The position numbers and the translations under genes were made by a program. Positions 38,407 through 50,844 of a DNA stretch of 64,000 bases are shown here, piece by piece. The stretch spans positions 5,755,458 to 5,819,457 of the forward strand of contig NC_037643.1 in assembly GCF_003254395.2 (NCBI RefSeq), written 5' to 3'. Positions within the stretch are counted from its first letter, which is position 1. Each line of letters opens with the position of its first letter. A model generated the notes under the pieces. It worked only from the letters and a program-made list of their open reading frames with translations. It did not search any database and had not been told where the DNA came from. The stretch comes from Apis mellifera (taxonomy: Eukaryota; Arthropoda; Insecta; Hymenoptera; Apidae).

Positions 38407-41151
38407 TGAGTACGTCTATGTATAAGGTGGAAAAATAATTGTTTCTACGATGGGGAAAAAATGTCGTATGCGTTTTATTGAGCGCGATAGAGAACTTTGT
38501 CTATGAGAATTTTGGGGTAAGCATTGAGATTCAATAAAATCTTGATAATCTTAGAGACAAGTTTCTTCTCATCGAAGATTTACGGAGAAGAGAAGTTTAA
38601 TCAAACGGATTATTATTTTTTACGATTGCGCAAGTTTGGAAAAAAAAAAATTCGTGAGAAAAGTATTGAAAAGTATGCGATATACAAATCATTTTCGATT
38701 CTAAAGGCTAGAAAAAACATAAAAGCCTGAATTATAATAATAGTTCGCTTAAATTTTAATATCCAATTTGATACAATCTTTTTCAAAAATTATGCAAATT
38801 TTTATCTTCCCTCCTTTACCTAAGCATTTCACTATGAAACTCCATATTCCAAATCGCACATTCCAAAAAGAAAAAAAAGAGAAAGAGAGAGAGAGAGAAT
38901 CGCGTAAATTACGTTTTGCTAATTTTAATTCATCCTCTTCGAACCGTCGTAAACATTTCTACACCATCAGATGTCGTGATTACCCCCGATCGAGGCGAAA
39001 AAATCGCGTAAATTCCACGTCACCACCGCACGCTCACCCATAACCACCCCGTAAATTACGCCAATATCACGTCCACCACCATCCTTCTCTCCCCCTCCCC
39101 GCAATATCATTTTCAGAACGATGCTCCCGCTCCAACCGGTCCAACAGCGACGATCCAAAGGGAGATACGCGATTCGTCGGGCGTGTTTCATAAAGGGCCT
39201 CCCAGGTGCTAAATCCATCGAGCTTTCCAATCACTATCAAAACGTAGATAATACGTAGTGGACGTGGAGGATACGGTGTGTCGTGTGGCCGCGATTAATT
39301 AGGCGCGTAGCGGCACCCCACGGAGACATTCTGAGATTTTTGCATAAATCCGGCCGTGTCGCGTGGATGGGAGGGGGGCAAGAGGGAGAGAGAAAGTACT
39401 AACTGCTGATTCAACCCGGGTATGAGAGACCGAACGAGACCGTCCAACCTAGCCGGCCAGCCATGGGGGTGGACACACCGTGAAACATTGTTTTAGGCCT
39501 ATAAATAATCGTTATTGCCGCGTTAATCATGGATAGTCGAGAGGCTCCATTATTCGTAGCGGCTTCAGGGGTGGCGTACGGTATGTTATTGCCCCCTTGA
39601 ACGAAGGGGTCGGCATAGCGCCAACCCTTACGGTTTCGATGCGGCTGGTATTGCTCGACTCGGGGCATGCCGCGAATTGCTGAGAACGAGCCGATCGAAT
39701 CCTGCACGGCGTCGGATGCTATGGCCTAGTCTAGAATCCCCCTTTATTGATATCTGCATACCCGATGAGTTTTCCGCCCGTCTAACGTTCGGCCGCCCCG
39801 TTTCGTGGATTCCCATGGAAACCAACGATTATATACGTCTCGCCGTTTAACTACGCTCAAGATCGTTTAGATCGGAGATATTCGTGGAACGAAGATGGAT
39901 CGAAGAAGCTCCAGGTATTCGAGGGAGGATCGAGTGTACGCTCGGTGCACGCTCGAACGTCGGCCGTGTTTAAATGATAATCAGTGGTCGGGAATCGATG
40001 GAGGAGTGGTTTGCCGGCAGTGTTGGGAGAGAGAGTTGGATCGATTGATTGTTAATATGATTTCGAGCAGTCAGAAAAATCGTGAAATCGTGCTTGCACG
40101 AGGAAAAGAATTTAGAAAATCAATTAATCACGTGATAGAGTAATTTATAATAGTATCAACTCGTGGCACGATGGGTCATTTGTTCTATTTGTATATTTCT
40201 TTCAAATTTTTTCATCAGCTTGATAAGAATTCGTAAAATTTACAAAATTCAAGTTGAAATCTTACTTCTTTGAAAAAGAGATAGACATATTTATTTCAAA
40301 GTTTAATGTTCCAGGAAAGAAATGATTGAGATCCAATTCAAATAATAAATTAACATGTATTTATTAATTTTTAAAATAAAAATCATAGATCCTACAACAA
40401 AATTCTATCCAAGAATTTTCTAGAGAACATTAAATCGGTATATTTATCCCATCTCTTAAACCAAATGATACTTTCATTTCCATGGAACAAGAAATAATTT
40501 ATTAATAGATCAAGTTTTTATTAAAATTATAAATTCCGACATTCCCTTTAGCGATCGAAGTACACGAAATATTCGGTATAAACCAAATATTTAATCCATC
40601 AAAAATATCAAACACACTCCACACGTATCACGAGCTTTAAAAATCCCGAGGTTGGATCACGAACAATGATCCCGTCGAAAATTTCGAGATATTCACCGCG
40701 AAAAACTCTGATTTCTACCTAATATCCCATTGTATTTTATTTCAGTTACTGCCAAAGCCGATTATCGATATTTCGAATATTTCCCGATGGCCCCGCGATT
40801 ATTTAAATAATGTAAATATTATGATTGGACGATTCGTTGTATCGCGATTATTTTAATGAACTTGCCCGGGATAAAATCATTTTAATTACGTTCAATTACG
40901 CCGAAAGTATTCGATAATTGATAATCATTGAATATTAATTACAGGCGCATCGGCGATGCGCGTGATTTATATAGATTCGAAAACGCTGGGGAGCATTTAA
41001 CGGCCTCCCAAAGTGATTTTTGGACAAGCGCATTATTTGATACTCTTATTAACACACGCGCGCGCTCATACCCTCATGAATATTATCTCTGGGGACGGGG
41101 CACCGGTAGTGATTGAAATTTTAATTGCTTCCCGCCCGCAAATTTCTTTTC

Positions 41152-41176
41152 AACGTGCTAGCCTCAACGTGCTAGC
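41152..41176. repeat. Direct repeat of CAACGTGCTAGC
   Basis: Two copies of the 12-mer separated by two bases. Confidence 0.8.
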
Positions 41177-44100
41177 TAATTTTCGATCGTGAAAATTGTT
41201 GGCGCGTTTATCGTTAATTCGTTTGAATCGTAGCTGAATTTTCGCTATATACCCTCTTTATAATCATCTCGAATCATTATTTGTCGCAAATTAATTTCCA
41301 CAATATTTTTAATCGAAATTTATGTCAAAAATTATCGAATTTGTACAACATTGCTATATTAAATTCGCTAAAAATCTATCGAGATAGATGATTCAAACGA
41401 GTTGAATAAATATGAAAAATTAGAAAAGAATACATCAGAATACAAATTAAAAGATATAAGTCTCCCGTTTTAATTCTTTCCGGAATACTTTTAAAAATCG
41501 TAATAAAGTATTGTACAAACTTTGATTCAAACTAATTAAATCGATAGCAGCATACCTAATTTAAGATACCCGATAATAAAATTTCCAAAACGGAACGGAT
41601 CCCGCTATTTATATCCGATAACGTCTCCATGATTGTCAGAGTAATCAAAGAACTCGTTTTCTAACGTCGAGTATTGCGAACGTGTCCGTGTCCGTGCAAT
41701 CAATATAGAAGAGGCGATCTTTGTCCAGAGGCTAATATTTTCCTTCGTCGGGGGAGGGGTTGTCACGTCATTCTACAAAAGCTTGGCAAAAAGGAAGGAC
41801 AGGCAAACAGACGCATTCGAAATTCGATACCGAGCGCCATCGCGCGACACTGATCGACGTTCTAATAAATCAAAGGCCGGGTGTCACGAACACGCGGAGG
41901 AGCAGACAGAGGAGATTAACTTATCGAGGGGGGAGGGAGGGGGCCCGAAAGCCCAATCTAGGGATAACTTTTCGGCCGGTTCGAAGTTAACTGGGCGCGC
42001 AATTTTGCGTGAATCCCCCTCCTTCCCCCTCACGGTAACAAACAGCCCTGTCTGTAGCCCTTTTGTCCCGTGCACACTCCACGTTGCGCGTGACGTGCGA
42101 TCTTGAAACGGGAAACTAGTGGATTTCCAATTCGCGTCCGACCGGTATCACTTCATTTTTACTCTTTTCCCCACCATCTTTCGCTTCTCGCTGAACAACG
42201 AGAGTTTTCAGAGAGTTGAACTACTAGTCGAGGAATTCATTTCCATCGATCTGCTATCCGATCTGTTACGATGACTTTCTCTCGATCCATGTTTGCTCAT
42301 GAATAACAATAAGACGAGAAAATTTATTAGAAAGGATTAAAAATCAGAGGAATATCTTTTACGTACGATTTATCGAATATCTACGTCTGACTAGAAATTT
42401 TTAATAAGATAAGGAAGGAATAGATAATTTTTAAATAAACGTTAATTCATGATCAAAGTTTCGTTTCTATTAGGCGATTAATAACAATTCTCGAGTTTGC
42501 GGTTAAATCTTTTCACGTATGAATTTTTAAAACGATGTCTTTTTATATTTTCCAGAGAGCTGAGTCGAAAGCCCGAGCAACGTGACAGTGTGTATTTATT
42601 GGAATGTGTTATTCCATCGTATTTACAAGTGTATTCGTTCGCAAATATTTTTCTCCACGCGTCACGCGTGTACATAAACGTTCGTTAGCGTGGGACAACG
42701 TTGTGGACAGTCATGCTGACCCATGGAATTTTATATCTCTCGAGTGGTTCGCTGACTACAGGAATTCAGGAAACGATGAAAGATTCACGAATTTTCCACG
42801 CTTGACACATGCTATTTAAAACTTTATACCCTCCCCACTTTCTGTTTAAATATTTTTGCTCTTTTTTTTTATTTTTTTTTAAACCGCGATTGCTTTTCAG
42901 TTGACAGACTTAATTTAATAAAACATTATTAATCTTCAAATATTCCATTCCCCGTTTCATCTACAGTTTTAATTTCAAATGGCCTATATTTGACTAATTA
43001 TTATATTATATTAATTGTTGCAGAAAATGTACATCGTCATGCTGGAAATGAGACTGTCTCGTTATCCCCTGTCACGTTAACAATCTTAATGTTGCAAATT
43101 TACGAAATCTAAAAAAAAGAAAGAAAGAATCTTATAAATCTCAGATTTTTACTCCAATATCGAATAATATTATAAAATTAAGTTCAAACCGTTCTATCTT
43201 CAATCTTTAAAATTATAATACCTAGATCTAGATGAGAAAATGAATAATCCTCAACAATAATATTGTCGTTAATGTAATTACATCGAAATCAGAAAACTAA
43301 TATTTACATACCTACAAATCGATCGAAACACCGTTGACCGATCAATGAAACTAATATAAACACGATAAAGGCAAAATCTCCGAATCAAAATCTGTTCCGC
43401 ACTTTCGGTTCCCGAAATCACGATACGTCCACAGTGGTGGTTTGATAGCACGAGTCAATAGCACGAGCTCAACGATCTCGTAGTCGGGGCACGCGTCAGT
43501 TTCGTTGTTTTAGGACTGCGGTCCATCGTGAGGGGCGAATCCTTGGTGCAGATGCCGAGCGTTAATTGTGGAAAAGCGAAGCGACGCGAAGGTTTATCGG
43601 GTCAGTTCATTCGTCGAGGGGCTCAGGTACGATCGTGGGGGTGGGAGAGGGGGTTACAAGTTGCCACGGAGGGATGTAGGAGGCACATCCACACCACGAT
43701 CTCCACCGGTTATTAGATTAGCTCGGCCCTACCTACCGTCCGTACGGAATATCGTTAACTGTTCGTAATCTCATTCCGCTACCTAAACCGTGATGTGACG
43801 TCGGCTCACCGAGAGAAATCCGCATGGCTTCTTTGCAAACTATCCCGAAATTAGCGAGCACGCCCTTGGGCTTCTGTCTACCCAGGCCCTCGACGACGAA
43901 TTTCGATCGTCCGTCACGATTTAACCGATTTAACTGAGGATTTAACGGGGGAGGAGGGGCGAAGAATCGTGATTCTTTCGAGTAATCGGATAGAAAATTG
44001 TAATTTATTTATTTCTCTCTCTCCTTTTATAGTTAAGAGTTAAGCATTCTTCGATTTTTGCATCTTTCTAAATGAGATTCTTCCGTGATCTTTTTATTTT

Positions 44101-45024
44101 ATTTTAATATAACGAGTATATATTTGTATTGTTCCAGGGATTGTGAATAAAGAAGAGAGCGTGTGAACGACGAATATTTATTCTGTGCTGTTGCTATACG
44201 CGTGAGGAGAGAATTTTGGAATAAAAGTTTAAGGAAAATTAGAAAATTTTGTATCGAAATGGAGGAGAAAAGATTCTTGCTGTTTTATTCATACAATAAT
44301 AAAATTCCCTTATCGAACCAACGTTCTTTACAACGTTTGTTGCTTCGAATCAATCCTATGTGATGATGCGAAATATTTCTCTTATATGCAAAATCAAATG
44401 AAAAATATTGAAAGGTAAAATTACATTAGTCATAATTTGTAATATTTCAAGGGATATTTGCTAATTGTGTTGATTCGAATTCGCAATGATAGGTCGCATG
44501 CATCATTGGTAATTATAATTAAACGATACTCGATCAATTTGCGACTGAAAAGTAATGTAACTCTAATGGAAAAACGCGTCAAAGCAACAACTTCGTTCTT
44601 GTACGTTTTTAATTGGTGCTTCTTCGTTATGGCCACGATCGATTTTCCTCTCAAATATGTGCATATCGGAAACTCTCGACAAATATGTATGCACGAAGGG
44701 CGTCAACGCCACTCAACTTTGTTAGAGTTGCGTTCCAGGGATCCACGATGCTGACGGCATCAAAAATGATCGATAAATTAACAGAAAACTTTTAATAATT
44801 TAACATTTCTCAGATAGATGGTATTATAATGAAAATATTAATAATCCTCGAAAATGTTTGAAATGTATAAAATTTTAATTCTTTCTTTCTCTTTTTTTTT
44901 TTTTTGAAAAATTAAAAACTTGTTTCAACTATTTTTAATTCTGCGTATATAATATTCCATTTAACGTATAAAAATATTTGCATAAAACTATTTCTTTGAT
45001 TCTGTTAAATATGATTGAATCGAG

Positions 45025-45115
45025 ACAATAATTTATATATTTATATATATTATATATATATAATTTATATATTAATTATATAATTATATATAATTTATAT
45101 ATTGTACACTAAATA
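45025..45115. repeat. AT-only palindromic tract
   Basis: About 80 bp made almost only of A and T in TATAT/ATTATA blocks, able to fold on itself. Confidence 0.8.
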
Positions 45116-45453
45116 TTAAATATTTGAAATATTATTTTTTATATATAACAATTATTTCAATTGTATCATATTTAAATATGAATAGAAATATTCGATAAAA
45201 TCCTATGTAGCAAGAAATTTTGGCCGAAATTTTTTCATCGAATCAACGAAAGGTCTAATTTAAAATAATAAAATATAATTGCTCGTGATGAAATTAATTT
45301 TTATCGCGTAAATAATAACAATTAACATCAATTTTCCCATATCCTTCTGAAAGAATTATTAATTTGCAGTTCACCTAAAAATAACTCGTATCCAGAAAAT
45401 CGTGAAAAACTCGACACGAGACAATCAATTTCCTTTTTTCCTCCACTCCAATC

Positions 45454-45486
45454 AAGAGAGAGAAAGAGAGAAAGAGAGAGAGAGAA
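45454..45486. repeat. GA/GAAA microsatellite
   Basis: Interrupted GA units with GAAA variants. Confidence 0.9.
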
Positions 45487-45973
45487 ACTTCAATTAGCAC
45501 GATCCATATTCATACCATAATTTTCACGCCTCAAATTAATTTCCCACGTTCCCCCTCTTCCATCGTCTTCTACCTCGCTCAACCCTCCTCCAACCCTCCT
45601 CCTCGCCATTTTTTCCATACCATTCTCTAAACAAGATTACACGCCTCCCTCCCTCCACCCCGCGAGTGATATCAAATTATTCGGCAACGATTTCGGAAAC
45701 ATCGATAACCGCTCCCCAACTTCAAATTAATCCGACGATCTCTTGGGCCCCGCCTCCTATCGATAATTTCTCGGGGAACGAATTAAATGCACACGTGCCC
45801 CCCGTCGAACTGCTCTACACTCCACCAGCCGCTATGACCCGTGCACGAAAAGCAAAACCTCCTCGTTTCGTCGACTGATCGATACGCCGATAATTACGCT
45901 AATCTGGAAACGGTAACAACATGATCGAGGGCAGAAGCGGAGGTATCCGAGGTGGCGCGGTATATACGATCGT

Positions 45974-46019
<46 letters not shown>
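45974..46019. repeat. (ATC)15 microsatellite
   Basis: About 15 perfect ATC units. In one frame it reads as a run of His (plus), in the opposite as Met (minus); neither frame is otherwise protein-like. It is embedded in a GC-richer block. Confidence 0.95.
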
Positions 46020-49000
46020 ACATTGGATACACGGCCGGTTATACAAGGCGGATAATATTCCTACATATGTAGCGACGCATTATTACGCATTATTAGTCGC
46101 GCATGCGGCTCGCGCGACACCATCGATTCCCCTCTATTATTGTCACTACGAATCCCGCTAGATCAGCCAGGGCCCCTGCGTGAATACCCTTGGAGGGAGC
46201 CGTGATCCTGTTTCGCGAGTCGTGCCAAACTACCCCTTTGCACGAGAATGCATTGCAAGGAGATGGACGTCGCCTTTCTTTCCTTCCCGATCGTTTTCGT
46301 TCCATAGGGATACTGGTGGAGAGTTTATAAGGGGGTGGGGGATTGGTGGACGTGTCGCTGGTGAGGTTCAACGCGGCAAGAATTCGGGATAGAGAGGGTG
46401 GAATGATTCCTCTCTCAGGAGATGAGGAAGGTGTTGAATGTTGCTACGTGTTGATTTTGAACGTATGATTTAATTTAATTTTAAATAATAATCTTATTAA
46501 GATTAGAGAAAGTTATTCGATGGTATTGTTATTAGATGTGTATAAATGAATTAAGGTATAAAAATATAAGATAATAGTATTTAGAAATATAATAAATTTC
46601 ACTTGTGTCGAGAGAAAGAGTTGATTAGAAAGTTGAGTTGTTTGTTTCTTTATTTTAGTTGAAGTTAATTCGATTGAGTTTGAACTGGAATGTAATTATT
46701 TAATTACACACAAATTTTCTTGGAATGGAGATAGAATGATTTTTTGTTTTCTTTCTCTCTTTTTCAGGAACGGGGATACAATGAGTTTGGCTTGGAATGA
46801 GGGTGTAATTATTTAAATGAATGCGCATCTTTCCTTAGAATGGGAAGTCGATAGGGGTTAGAAGATAACGTCTTGTTTTTATTTCGTAGAAGAAGGTTCG
46901 AATTTAGATGTAATTAATTGGGTGCAGTTCTTTCCTTGGGAAATAAATGGGAATCGATAGAGATTGGAAGAGCAAAGCAATCGTTTATTTTTATTTCGCA
47001 GAGGTAGATTACTCTGGCTTTTGGTTGAAATTTTTAAAAAGACAATTATTCAGTCGACACAAGGATAAAACATTTTTCCTTTTTTTTTATAGAAGTGAAT
47101 TTTCTTTAAAATTTGAATGATTAATTTGGACACGTTTCTTTGAGAAATTTTTTAATAAATAAATTGTATCATTTCATAAAATTCCACGTTCGCAAGAAAA
47201 GATAATAGAATGATTTAATTCTATGAATTCTATGTAAAAAATATTGAACAATACATAGATTATTCAAAAGTTATGAATTAGTTCATAAAAAGAAAAAAGA
47301 TTTTAAACGACTTTGAATTGCCATAAGAATCCAAAAAAACAAAAAATTGAAAGTTCACGATATGCAAACTCATTTAAAAAAAGAAGTAAAGGAATAATGT
47401 ATGAAATTATAATACTAATCTAAACTTTTCGTTACAGAATGATGTGATGAAACTCTCGATTCGTCAGAAGTAAACTCAACATCCGCCAATTAATATCTCT
47501 GCGAATTATAAATGTAAGAAAAATAGAAAAAGAGAAGAATTTAAAAATATCGTTAAAGTGGATTACACATTTCAACGTGATATATGCCGAGATAACACAG
47601 TCTAAAATATTTCATTAACCAAAAAACAGCGGAGAAAATCAAGCGGACATCAATTTACCGTGAATTTATCCGACAATTCGTTCCAGTGACGAGGAAGGGG
47701 AGGGGAAAAAATGGAGTTTTGCGTAAATTTTAAATCGAAATCAAAGCAACTCCTCCTCAGGCTATGTCGTCCTGGCGACGGACACACTTTTTCCACGAGG
47801 AGAGGAATTTCAACGGTGAAATTATCCTGGCATGCACGACAACGGCAGGACGCGTCAGCTAATTTTACATTTTTCCTCGTCGTTATAATGTAACTAACAA
47901 AGTGACTATCGAGCGAATATTCCATTACACGAGCAATTTCCCGAAAATTATTCCAGGCCGGCACGTGGCTAATAGAAGCGCAAGTGTGGCAAAGATGATT
48001 GCCTTTTAAGCGGAAAATTTAATTATCGTTCGACGAGTGACCTAATTTATCCGAAGAATCCAAAACATGCATGATCCGTGTGCCTGTCGTTAGGGAATAA
48101 AATTTAGGCTCGATCTGTGAATAATTTTTTTTCTTTATTTAATTTCCAAGATTGATTCTTTCATCAATAATAATCCAAAATTTATTTTACATACTTTTGG
48201 ACTAATATCAGAATATAAGCAATTAGATTGCATTAAAAGGTATATTTTAAAGGCTAAATTTAATAAAAAGAATAACAGTAATTTAATAATTGTCTTTTAT
48301 ATATTAAAATTGCATTGGACGGAATTCTTCTATCTCTAAATAAAGTAAGAGTTCGATTTTTATCCTGGCAATTAACAAATTAAGAAGAAAAGGGGGAAAA
48401 AGGAAAGTTAGCAAGTGGGATCGTTTAACTTTTCTTTGAAAAATTCGAATTCTCCATCGTGTTTGATTAGATTCGGCTTGTTCGCTGACTAATGAGAAAT
48501 AAAACAGAGATAACATAAAGTTTTGATTTCGATGTAAAAGTTGGAGAGATATAAATGTTGATAGGGTACGTGTGTAACTTTATTCCGATTATGGAAATGT
48601 CTTATTACAAAAGTTTCTGGAATATTTCCAAGAGTGCACGTAGACGAAAGTTTAACGAGTCGGTAGTGGGTCAAGTGTTGCTGTAATCGTGCAATCTTGC
48701 CTCGTAAACCTACTGCCAATTCGTGTTTCCCTTAAGTTATGCAACGTTTCAAGTTACGATACGATAATTTTATTCTTATACAGATAATCGTGTAAATAAG
48801 GTTCGTTAAAATAAAAGAGTTTTAAAAGATGGAATAATTCATTAACATCATGTATTGTATATCGTAAATAAGAAGGAAGCATAATATATATACCTATAAT
48901 TCAATGCACGATAATTTTCAAATGGTATAAAATGGTATAAAATTAGAAATTTTATAATACCTTCAATAATTATGAATGAAATAACGAGAGAACATGATGG

Positions 49001-49562
49001 AACAAGAATTCTTTTTCAAGACAAAATAACAACGGGCTTTTCTTTCTAGAAAAATTCATTTTGCTAGAATTCTTTCAAGTCTTCATCCCTTGCATTAATT
49101 AATATAATTCCTCGATTCAAAAATGAGAAATCACATTCCCCATAAATCATCAATTGCTTATTCAAACGCGTTCGACGATTTAAAAAAAAAGAAAGAAAGA
49201 AATGTAATCAACGTAACAAACAATCAAAACGTCTATTAAAATAATTGTGAAGCTGAAAAGTATATACATATATTTTTCATGAATAAGAAAATTTAATTAA
49301 AATGTTAATTTACAATAAAATTCGCTCGATTAATAATAATCGAGGCCTTGGACGCGGGGAAAAATATTAATCCACACAAAATGAACTGGAAGCGTAATTT
49401 CGTACATTGGCAAACCATCACATGCAATGCAAGCTCGTGACGTCAATTGCTCGCAAAACTTTTCGATATTATCGCGAATATTGTTACAGGTAATTTTTTT
49501 TCATTGCAGTTAACCGATGAAAAAGAAACAGTCTTCCAGGTACACAATTATTTCTTTCCTCG

Positions 49563-49605
49563 AGAAAAAGAGAGAGAGAGAGAGAGAAAAAAAGAGAGAA
49601 AAAGA
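49563..49605. repeat. GA/A-rich microsatellite
   Basis: GA units broken by A runs, all purine on the plus strand. Confidence 0.9.
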
Positions 49606-50820
49606 ACCGGAGAAACAGAGGGTGAACGACCCGGGAAAAAGTTTCAAACAATCGCGTGCAAAACGTGCGCGAGCACGAGCGGTAATTTCGAGCGTGTGTC
49701 GCGCTCCCTATGTTTGATTTCATTCTCAATTATACAACTTTATAATTCGAGCCGGAATCGCGAATTATTCTTGGACGATTTCCAATTGAGACATTAGTTG
49801 AAAGACACCGGAATCTTTTATCTGTTGTCCCAAGTATTTTGAATAATTTTTTAATACGTTTCGAAGCAACGGAATAAAAGTTTATGAATATCATCGTACG
49901 ATTCTACTTAAGAAAACGAATGAAAGGCTTCCTTTTCCCTTCCTTTAATATTATATTTCTTGTGTTTCAGAAATATTATTTATAATTTCCCTTCTAAGGG
50001 AAATAATAATCTAATATAAACGTTCAAATAAAATCCTAAAATCGTTACAAATATCGTATACGTAAATAATTTTACAAATAATTTGTAAAATACGAGACAT
50101 TACATCCCGTATAAATTTCGATCGATCCGTTTCAAGCAAATGTTTCTGTCATTTTGCAAAAAAAAAAAAAATAAATAAATAAATAATTCGCGATATTTCA
50201 TCGCCATTGTATTCCTATCATCGCTTACGTACGACAAAGCGTGGAAAAAAATTTATATTACAGTTTGTTCGCGCGATCACGGTATAATTTTGCATCCTGG
50301 GGGGAGGAAAAAAAAAAAAAAAGAAGAAGCGCAAAGGGTGAAGGGTGATTTATCGCGTCGGGACGAGCTATCAGCGACGCCGCCACTTCCGAAAATACAA
50401 ATCGGTTTAATTGCACGGAAAATTTTTGGCCACGATGGCACGCCGGCAATGCGCATTAATAAACTGACGGAAGGGCGCGAATAAAGGATTCCTGAGGGGG
50501 GCGTGGGAGGCGAGCCCAGCATTTCGTATCGTACCTTCGTCCCCCTCCGTAAATTAAGCTTTTGTTTAATCGCGTCCAACGTCACACTTTTGGTTTGGAA
50601 ACGTTTTGATAATGAGCCAGGCGAATGGACGACTGGCCAACACAGGAAATATAATAATGATATAAATAACGTTGCTCGAAATTACGAAGCTCATTGAGCT
50701 TTCGTTTCTCACCGAAACAAAATATTTCTGTTTATTGTTGATCCTCTTCCGCATTTTCCTTTTTTTTTTTTCCTTCCCCTCCCCTCATTCAATTCTACGT
50801 GTTTTGCAAAACATTGAAAT

Positions 50821-50844
50821 GAGAGAGAAAGAGAGAGAGAGAGA
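50821..50844. repeat. (GA)n microsatellite
   Basis: About 11 GA units with one AAA interruption. Confidence 0.9.

Larger units (their letters stand above)
35422..45640. other. Downstream flank with GC islands
   Basis: AT-rich to about 37.3 kb, then islands at about 37370-38370, 38930-40140, 40920-41170, 41580-42260 and 43380-43990. Within 39411-39860 there is a stem CCCCTT/AAGGGG at 39593-39609. A 78-aa ATG frame at 36055-36291 and an 82-aa frame at 39895-40143 have no recognisable motif. No splice-consistent exon set was found. Confidence 0.5.

Noticed and set aside
45952..46161. 69-aa frame with a His run
   Set aside because: The His run is only the ATC microsatellite; the rest has no motif, and a Met run is read on the other strand.
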